From positions 1 to 11,247 of the forward strand of contig CAKZJI010000246.1 of NCBI GenBank assembly GCA_936941515.1: a stretch of 11,247 nt of DNA, given 5' to 3'. The DNA comes from an uncultured Propionibacteriaceae bacterium (GTDB lineage: Bacteria > Actinomycetota > Actinomycetes > Propionibacteriales > Propionibacteriaceae). The notes under the pieces are model-generated. The model worked only from the letters and a program-made list of their open reading frames with translations. It did no database searches and was not told the origin of the DNA. Shown piece by piece: positions 7,265 through 11,247 of this stretch (position 1 is its first letter; each line of letters opens with the position of its first letter). Both the position numbers and the translations under genes were made by a program.

Positions 7265-7268
7265 GGCG

Positions 7269-7751
7269 TCAGCATCTCGTCACCCTGACCTCCTCCCCGA
7301 CGACGTTGCCATCCTGGTAGGGGATGACGGCGTGGAACTGGCGGGGGTCGTCATCGAAGACCAGCGGTAGGAAATGACGGTCCCCGTCCCACATCGGCAG
7401 CTCCCATACCCGCCCGAGGGGGACCCATGCCAGTGGCCCATCGGCGTTGCTGCTCGGCGGCTCACCATCGAAGCCGTCGACCAGGAACACCAGTCCGAAC
7501 CAGTCGGAGCCGTCTGAGCCGAATCCGGGCCACGACACCGTTCCGCGCAGGCTCAGCAACGTCGCGTCGATCCCGGCCTCCTCCCGGAGCTCTCGACGCA
7601 GACAGGTGACGGCATCCTCCCCCGGCTCCAGCTTCCCGCCGAGGCCATTCCACTTTCCTCGGTGATCGTCGCCCGCACGCTGCCGATGAACCAGCAGCAC
7701 CGAGCCGTCGCGGACGACGTACCCCAGGGTTCCGATGATCGCCTGGAACAT
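7269..7751 (-). CDS. Nudix hydrolase, MutT/8-oxo-dGTP diphosphatase type
   Basis: The product is 160 aa, a single Nudix domain. Residues 39-61 match the Nudix box GX5EX7REUXEEXGU exactly: the Gly and Glu pair GKLEPGE, then RELREEAGI, which binds the metal. GKWNGLGGK just before it is typical of 8-oxo-dGTP and related nucleotide diphosphatases, though substrate cannot be fixed from sequence. The start ATG at 7751 gives a proper first strand (FQAIIGTLGYVV); a longer reading from 7928 adds only antisense of ilvE. The ATG shares its A with the TGA of ilvE (TGATG on the minus strand), so translation is very likely coupled. The stop is four bases from the stop of the convergent 317-aa gene, with no space for a separate terminator. 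Confidence 0.92.
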   Translation of the reverse strand: MFQAIIGTLGYVVRDGSVLLVHRQRAGDDHRGKWNGLGGKLEPGEDAVTCLRRELREEAGIDATLLSLRGTVSWPGFGSDGSDWFGLVFLVDGFDGEPPSSNADGPLAWVPLGRVWELPMWDGDRHFLPLVFDDDPRQFHAVIPYQDGNVVGEEVRVTRC

Positions 7752-8827
7752 CAGGCGACGCGATGCATCCAGCCGAGCCGGTCCTCGGCGCGGCCGTACT
7801 GGATGTCGAGAAGATGCTCCCGCAGCTCCCTGGTGCGGGGGCCCGGCTCGCCGTCGGCCACAGACTGCTCGCCATGCTCGGGGGAGTTGAAGCCGACGAT
7901 GGGCGTGATGACGGCTGCGGTGCCGCACGCAAACGCCTCCGTGATCTGCCCTGAGGCCAGCCCGGCACGCAGTTCGTCGAAGGCGATGGGTCGCTGGACG
8001 GCGGTCAGCCCGTGATCAGCAGCGAGGGTGAGCAGGGAGTCACGGGTGACGCCCTCCAGGATCGATCCGAGGGCAGGCGTGACCAGCTGGCCGTCGGCGG
8101 TGACCATCATGAAATTCATGGTTCCGCACTCCTCCAACCACCTGTGCTCCGCACCATCTAAGTAGAGCACCTGACCGCAGCCGTTGTCGGCGGCCTCCTT
8201 GGCGGCGGCCAGGCTGGCGGCGTAGTTGCCCCCGCACTTGGCGGTGCCGGTGCCTCCGGGAGCTGCCCGCGTGTAGTTGGGGGTGACCCACAGTTTCACG
8301 GGTGCCGGATAGTAGGCCCCGGCCGGGGAGGCCAGCAGTCCGTAGATGTACTGAGTGGCCTCTCGCACGCCGAGGTAGGGCTCGTTCGCGATCTCAAAGG
8401 GTCGGAGATAGAGGCTCTGTTCGCCGTCGGGTTGAGGCACCCATGCCTGCTCAAGGGCCACCAGCTCGTCCAGCGACGCCAGGAACAGCTCCACCGGCAG
8501 CGGCGCCATCTCCAGACGGTCCGCAGAGTGGACGAAACGACGGGCGTTCATCTCAGGCCGGAACAGCCACACTGACCCGTCGGCGTGCCGGTAGGCCTTC
8601 AGACCCTCGAAGATCTCCTGACCGTAGTGAAGAACCGCCGCAGCCGGGTGAAGCTGCCATCTGTCGGTGGCAGCGATGCGCGCATCGTGCCAGCCACGAC
8701 CATGGGTGTAGTCGGCGATGGCCATGTGATCGGTGAAGAACCTCCCAAACACCGGATTCGCCACGACAGACGCACGTTCGGCGTCGGGAGTGGGGTGGTC
8801 GGTGCGGTGAAGCTCAAACAAAGACAT
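7751..8827 (-). CDS. ilvE: Branched-chain amino acid aminotransferase (class IV)
   Basis: PLP enzyme that interconverts leucine, isoleucine and valine with their 2-oxo acids using glutamate/2-oxoglutarate; last step of branched-chain amino acid synthesis. At 358 aa it is full length. Family motifs: HYGQEIFEGLKAYR (67-80); LRPF (141-144); PLP lysine K197 in GTAKCGGNYA; EECGTMNFMMV (232-242), with the Glu that contacts the pyridine nitrogen; GSILEGVTRDSLL (254-266); and CGTAAVITPI (301-310). The ATG at 8827 starts MSLFELHRT as actinobacterial homologues do; an in-frame extension to 8908 lacks support. There is no Shine-Dalgarno; TACGCT seven bases upstream suggests a leaderless mRNA. It leads a two-gene operon with the Nudix gene. 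Leu and Gly codons (CTG, CTT, GGT) differ from gcvT. Confidence 0.97.
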   Translation of the reverse strand: MSLFELHRTDHPTPDAERASVVANPVFGRFFTDHMAIADYTHGRGWHDARIAATDRWQLHPAAAVLHYGQEIFEGLKAYRHADGSVWLFRPEMNARRFVHSADRLEMAPLPVELFLASLDELVALEQAWVPQPDGEQSLYLRPFEIANEPYLGVREATQYIYGLLASPAGAYYPAPVKLWVTPNYTRAAPGGTGTAKCGGNYAASLAAAKEAADNGCGQVLYLDGAEHRWLEECGTMNFMMVTADGQLVTPALGSILEGVTRDSLLTLAADHGLTAVQRPIAFDELRAGLASGQITEAFACGTAAVITPIVGFNSPEHGEQSVADGEPGPRTRELREHLLDIQYGRAEDRLGWMHRVA

Positions 8828-8834
8828 GCCCGAG

Positions 8835-8840
8835 AGCGTA
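8835..8840 (-). promoter_or_regulatory. Putative -10 box of ilvE (leaderless)
   Basis: TACGCT on the minus strand fits TAnnnT and ends seven bases before the ilvE ATG. The absence of a ribosome site in between supports a transcript starting at the AUG. No clear -35 is seen. Confidence 0.38.
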
Positions 8841-8862
8841 GCCGACGGACCTCTTACGAGGG

Positions 8863-8880
8863 CACCTGCTACGGCAGGTG
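8863..8880. promoter_or_regulatory. Perfect 7-bp inverted repeat upstream of ilvE
   Basis: CACCTGC-TACG-GCAGGTG, 36 to 53 bases before the ilvE ATG. If ilvE is leaderless, it sits just upstream of or over the -35 position, as expected for a regulator site. It is outside any gene on either strand. It could alternatively act as a small hairpin, but no T-run follows for ilvE transcription. Confidence 0.45.
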
Positions 8881-9050
8881 AGTTTTCCAGTGACTTGCGT
8901 CCCTGCACCCCGCATCCACTATTGTCTGCTTTGGCGACCGGGGGAGCTGACCTTCAGGTATTGACCTTGGTCGACGCGACGTCTCTGGGGCTTGACTTCC
9001 TGAGAATTCTGAGAGATCGTTGACTGGTTCTTTACTGACAGGAGGGCTGC
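8881..9050 (+). promoter_or_regulatory. Upstream region of the secreted metallopeptidase gene
   Basis: It holds three TTGAC(C/T) hexamers at 8961, 8992 and 9020, spaced 31 and 28 bases, any of which could serve as a -35 or be regulator repeats. No good -10 stands 16-18 bases from them. AGGAGG at 9040-9045, five bases before ATG 9051, is a strong ribosome binding site and fixes the start. Confidence 0.45.
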
Positions 9051-9881
9051 ATGCGCAGGCTTGCCATCTGGTTGACCGCTGTCGTGGTCGCCGTCGCTGG
9101 CATTGTCGTTGCATCCAACGCCACCGCCGATGACAAGACTCCTCCCGTCGGTCCTTCCGTGGTGGCGATCCACGCTCCATGCGCCGTCACACACCCATGG
9201 CCCGGCGACGACGTGCCGATCAGCAAGGTCGTTGAGCAGTTCTCCCAGAACTTCGGCCTCCAGACCTCCGGAAACGGCTGGACCGATGCGAACCGCCGTC
9301 AGATCAAGGTGCTGTGGCAGACCCTCGACTCCGTCGCCTGCACCGACTTTCTGCCCAATCTCAAATCCAAGGTCAACGACCCCGTCGGCGTCAACGCAGC
9401 CAGCATCAGCGGCTTCGCCTGGGGCGACTGGTCCCTGACGAAGGCCGGTTATGTCACCTTCGACTTCACGAAATGGAAATCAGCCATCGACGACAACGAC
9501 GTCGGCCACCTGTCACGGCTGATCATCCATGAGTTCACCCACACCCTGAACGCCGATCGCTTCTCCGATCCCCAGTACTGGCGGGACTTCCAGGCTCTGG
9601 CGGCGAAGCAGGGGACGTTCAGCAGCTACGCCGGCTCGCAGCTCACGGAGACGCTTCCGGAGGTCGTCGGCTACTACGTGGCCCGCTGCGCCAAGGACAA
9701 CCCCTACGACACCGGCAAGTTCAGCCGCTACTACGAATGGGTCAAGACCAACATCTTCGCCGGACGCGAGTTCGGCCCCGCCCCGGGCCAGAAGGCCTCC
9801 TGCAACGTCACCGCGGATGACATCGCCGCTGCCGAGGCCGCCAAAGTCCCAGCCTGGGTTCGCGCGCTCAGCGGCGACTGA
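9051..9881 (+). CDS. Secreted putative zinc metallopeptidase (HEFTH)
   Basis: The product is 276 aa. MRRLAIWLTAVVVAVAGIVV followed by ASNATA is a clear Sec signal peptide with probable cleavage after residue 26. The mature protein has the zincin motif HEFTH (160-164), preceded by hydrophobic LSRLII as expected for the active-site helix. A downstream ETLPEVVGYYV segment (200-210) offers E200 or E204 as third zinc ligand. Four cysteines (C44, C97, C213, C251) could form two disulfides, fitting an exported protein. SYAG before the second motif resembles gluzincin-type peptidases, but I cannot place it in a named family, and no pro-domain or cell-wall anchor is seen. The strong AGGAGG site supports the start. 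Its substrate is unknown. It is divergent from ilvE and separated by about 220 bases. Confidence 0.85.
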   Translation: MRRLAIWLTAVVVAVAGIVVASNATADDKTPPVGPSVVAIHAPCAVTHPWPGDDVPISKVVEQFSQNFGLQTSGNGWTDANRRQIKVLWQTLDSVACTDFLPNLKSKVNDPVGVNAASISGFAWGDWSLTKAGYVTFDFTKWKSAIDDNDVGHLSRLIIHEFTHTLNADRFSDPQYWRDFQALAAKQGTFSSYAGSQLTETLPEVVGYYVARCAKDNPYDTGKFSRYYEWVKTNIFAGREFGPAPGQKASCNVTADDIAAAEAAKVPAWVRALSGD

Positions 9882-10107
9882 CCAGGGGCAGCTCTTTCCA
9901 CCACACTCCACACTGGGCGCAATTGGTGTTCCATCGCCACCTGGTGTTGTGTGTCGGCAATTCACCAGTGGAAGGCGGATTCTGCGGCTGGTGCCGAGCC
10001 ACGACAGCCGGGTGAAACACCACTGGACGTACCGTGAGTAAGGTGAACGAAACGAGGCGCCGCGCCCGGGACCGGAAAACACCCGACGAAACAACGACAC
10101 GCGACGC

Positions 10108-10113
10108 TAGGAT
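10108..10113 (+). promoter_or_regulatory. Possible -10 box for the MFS gene
   Basis: TAGGAT is a good actinobacterial -10. The sequence 17 bases upstream (GACGAA) is a poor -35. Transcription would start near 10120, leaving a leader of about 40 bases with two palindromes and the AAGGAG site at 10150-10155. Confidence 0.35.
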
Positions 10114-10117
10114 TTGC

Positions 10118-10127
10118 CAGGCGCCTG
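10118..10127. repeat. 10-bp perfect palindrome CAGGCGCCTG
   Basis: It lies at the expected transcription start of the MFS gene, so it could be an operator. It shares the core GGCGCC with the 12-bp palindrome 10 bases further on. GC-rich DNA makes such palindromes fairly common. Confidence 0.4.
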
Positions 10128-10137
10128 CAACCTCCCG

Positions 10138-10149
10138 GCGCCATGGCGC
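10138..10149. repeat. 12-bp perfect palindrome GCGCCATGGCGC next to the MFS ribosome site
   Basis: It directly abuts AAGGAG (10150-10155). In RNA it could form a short hairpin beside the ribosome site; as DNA it could be an operator. Function is inferred only from position. Confidence 0.4.
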
Positions 10150-10158
10150 AAGGAGTTG

Positions 10159-11247
10159 ATGGTGGCGAGGACAGGACGTCTGGCCTGGGTGGTGTGGTCG
10201 GTCGGGATTTTTGCCTACGCCGTCGCAATCATGCAGCGCACCAGCCTGGGTGTGCTGGGCGAGCAGACCTCTGCGCATTTCGGCACCAGCGTCGGGATCA
10301 TCTCGACGTTCGTGATGGTGCAGCTGGCCGTCTACGCCTTGGCACAGGCCCCCATCGGGGTTCTCGTGGACCGGTACGGGTCACGGGTGATGATGATCAC
10401 CGGTTCGGGAATCCTAGTGCTGTCGCAGGTGCTCATGGCCTTCGCCGACGCCCTGCCCCTAGCCATAGCGGCCCGCATCCTGTTGGGGATGGGTGATGCC
10501 TGCCTGTTCGGCTCCGCCCTGCGACTGATCCCCGCATGGTTCACGCCGTCACGGGTTCCTGTGCTGAGCCAGCTGACGGGGCTGCTGGGGCAGATGGGTC
10601 AGGTGGCCTCCGCGACGCTACTGCTGCCGCTGTTCCACGCACGCGGTTGGATGTGGACCTTCCTGGGCGCAGCGGCCTTCTCGGCTGTGGCGCTGCTCGC
10701 CAGCGCATTCTGGGTGCGTGACGTGCCCCCTGGGGAGACGCGACCCACGCCGCAAGAGGAGCGACTCGCCGACCTGCCTCGCGGAATCGTCGAGGCCTGG
10801 AAGCATCCCGCCACCCGGCTCGGGTTCTGGGTGCACTTCACCAGCGGCTTCAGCGTCAACGTGTTCGCGATGATCTGGGGAATACCGTGGATGATGCGCT
10901 CCCAGGGGCTCTCCGAGGCTGAATCAGCCGCCCTATTCAACCTCACGGCATTCGGCTCTGTAGCCTTCGGGCCGCTGCTGGGCCGGCGGCCCGGCACGCT
11001 CTCGGGCGGGGAGAAACAGCGGGTGGCGCTGGCGCGGGCCTGGCTGTCGCGGCCGCGCCTGCTGTTGATGGACGATCCGCCGACCGCGATCTTCGCCTGC
11101 AACGACCTAATGGCCGCCGGCGTGCTGAAGGCAGCGGAGCAGCGCGGGCTGGCGGTGCCGGTGTCTACGCTGAGCAGGCACGCGCCGTCCGCGTCGCGAT
11201 CGTCGAGGATCAGCCCGTTGACGTGCTTGAGCGGGCCGGACATCGGT
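10159..11247 (+). CDS. MFS transporter, N-terminal 275 residues, then mosaic non-MFS sequence in the same open frame
   Basis: Residues 1-275 (to base 10983) are a major facilitator superfamily transporter. Hydrophobic helices lie at about 9-27, 46-66, 77-97, 101-121, 137-158, 163-183, 223-243 and 258-275, with the motif A-like [13 protein letters not shown] (67-79) between helices 2 and 3 and a polar loop at about 188-215 between the two halves. Eight of the usual 12 helices are present. The substrate is not evident. The start is ATG 10159 or GTG 10162; AAGGAG at 10150-10155 suits the GTG slightly better. After GPLLG the frame continues without a stop to the window end, but the residues belong to an ABC ATPase, then a LacI-type protein, then nothing recognised. 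I infer a truncated MFS gene at a chimeric contig end. Confidence 0.85.
   Translation, partial: MVARTGRLAWVVWSVGIFAYAVAIMQRTSLGVLGEQTSAHFGTSVGIISTFVMVQLAVYALAQAPIGVLVDRYGSRVMMITGSGILVLSQVLMAFADALPLAIAARILLGMGDACLFGSALRLIPAWFTPSRVPVLSQLTGLLGQMGQVASATLLLPLFHARGWMWTFLGAAAFSAVALLASAFWVRDVPPGETRPTPQEERLADLPRGIVEAWKHPATRLGFWVHFTSGFSVNVFAMIWGIPWMMRSQGLSEAESAALFNLTAFGSVAFGPLLGRRPGTLSGGEKQRVALARAWLSRPRLLLMDDPPTAIFACNDLMAAGVLKAAEQRGLAVPVSTLSRHAPSASRSSRISPLTCLSGPDIG
10984..11076 (+). other. ABC transporter ATPase fragment (signature to Walker B)
   Basis: Residues 276-306 of the open frame read like the end of an ABC nucleotide-binding domain: the signature [14 protein letters not shown] (281-294), then [10 protein letters not shown] (297-306) as Walker B with Asp where the catalytic Glu normally stands. 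There is no Walker A or Q-loop upstream, since MFS helices directly precede. Style is that of ModC/CysA/PotA-type importer ATPases. It cannot function as it is. Confidence 0.75.
11077..11160 (+). other. LacI/GalR-type sensor-domain fragment
   Basis: Residues 307-334 ([20 protein letters not shown] and a few more) match the periplasmic-binding-protein-like sensor domain of LacI-family repressors, where PTAIxxxND begins the C-terminal subdomain. The usual continuation (an EDVSVVGFDD-type motif) is absent; the sequence diverges after LAVP. Confidence 0.7.
11161..11247. other. Unassigned right end
   Basis: The plus frame turns Ser/Arg-rich, like antisense of a GC-rich gene. A minus frame reads [20 protein letters not shown], which looks more protein-like but is too short to assign. 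It is probably a third joined piece. Confidence 0.4.

Larger units (their letters stand above)
9882..10158. other. Intergenic region before the MFS gene
   Basis: These 277 bases have no supportable gene. CCAGTGG near 9964 and CCACTGG near 10020 form a widely spaced inverted repeat. GGCGCC occurs at 10056, 10120 and 10137, the last two within palindromes listed separately. I see no convincing terminator for the metallopeptidase gene. Confidence 0.5.

Noticed and set aside
8828..8908. N-terminal extension of ilvE by 27 codons
   Set aside because: The extra residues are not IlvE-like and contain the inverted repeat; ATG 8827 matches the family start.
10984..11160. A genuine transporter-ATPase-repressor fusion protein
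   Set aside because: Each part lacks most of its domain (no Walker A, no LacI DNA-binding domain, four MFS helices missing); chimerism is simpler.
1..11247. CRISPR array or tandem repeat arrays
   Set aside because: No regularly spaced repeats of 20 or more bases were seen.

Overview
The window reads as actinobacterial DNA of high to very high GC, but it is not uniform and may not come from one genome. The left part (to about 3.6-3.9 kb) is extremely GC-rich, with Leu codons dominated by CTC and almost only G/C at third positions; a sample line inside gcvT is about 78% GC. The middle (about 3.9-7.26 kb) falls to roughly 48-60% in sampled lines and uses AGA, ATA and TTA-type codons. The right part (7.27-10.98 kb) is again GC-rich, but with CTG/CTT and GGT codons that the left part avoids. 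The left genes look like a high-GC actinobacterium of the Intrasporangiaceae/Micrococcales type. The right genes could be propionibacterial. Both assignments are inferences from codon use and protein style.

Layout. A leucyl aminopeptidase (pepA, minus, 3' end missing) is divergent from gcvT, the aminomethyltransferase of the glycine cleavage system. Convergent to gcvT lie a 72-aa conserved-type protein and a DUF3043 two-helix membrane protein (both minus). A 105-aa hypothetical follows on plus. The accessory middle holds a 163-aa acidic helical protein (minus), about 400 bp of low-GC DNA, and a divergent pair that I cannot assign: a 461-aa protein (minus) and a 317-aa protein (plus) with a central helix-turn-helix-like stretch and a beta-rich C-terminal domain. 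Then come a tight ilvE-Nudix operon (minus; stop and start share a base), a secreted HEFTH zinc metallopeptidase (plus), and an MFS transporter (plus).

Both window ends look mosaic. At the left, pepA homology stops near base 95 and the last ~94 bases instead resemble an alpha/beta-hydrolase segment in another frame. At the right, the MFS frame runs without a stop into a ~31-codon ABC-ATPase signature/Walker B piece, then a ~28-codon LacI-type sensor piece, then an unassigned tail. Short pieces joined in series like this are more likely assembly or amplification chimerism than a real fusion gene.

Functionally, pepA, gcvT and ilvE are amino-acid housekeeping genes; ilvE, gcvT and a pepA homologue are also close together in Mycobacterium tuberculosis, which favours a single locus carrying an insertion. 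The most plausible undescribed biology is the divergent 461-aa/317-aa pair with its flanking acidic protein; no integrase, transposase, tRNA or CRISPR was seen. Several genes (gcvT, the 72-aa gene, the 105-aa gene, ilvE) have a TAnnnT box 6-7 bases before the ATG and no clear Shine-Dalgarno, which suggests leaderless transcripts.
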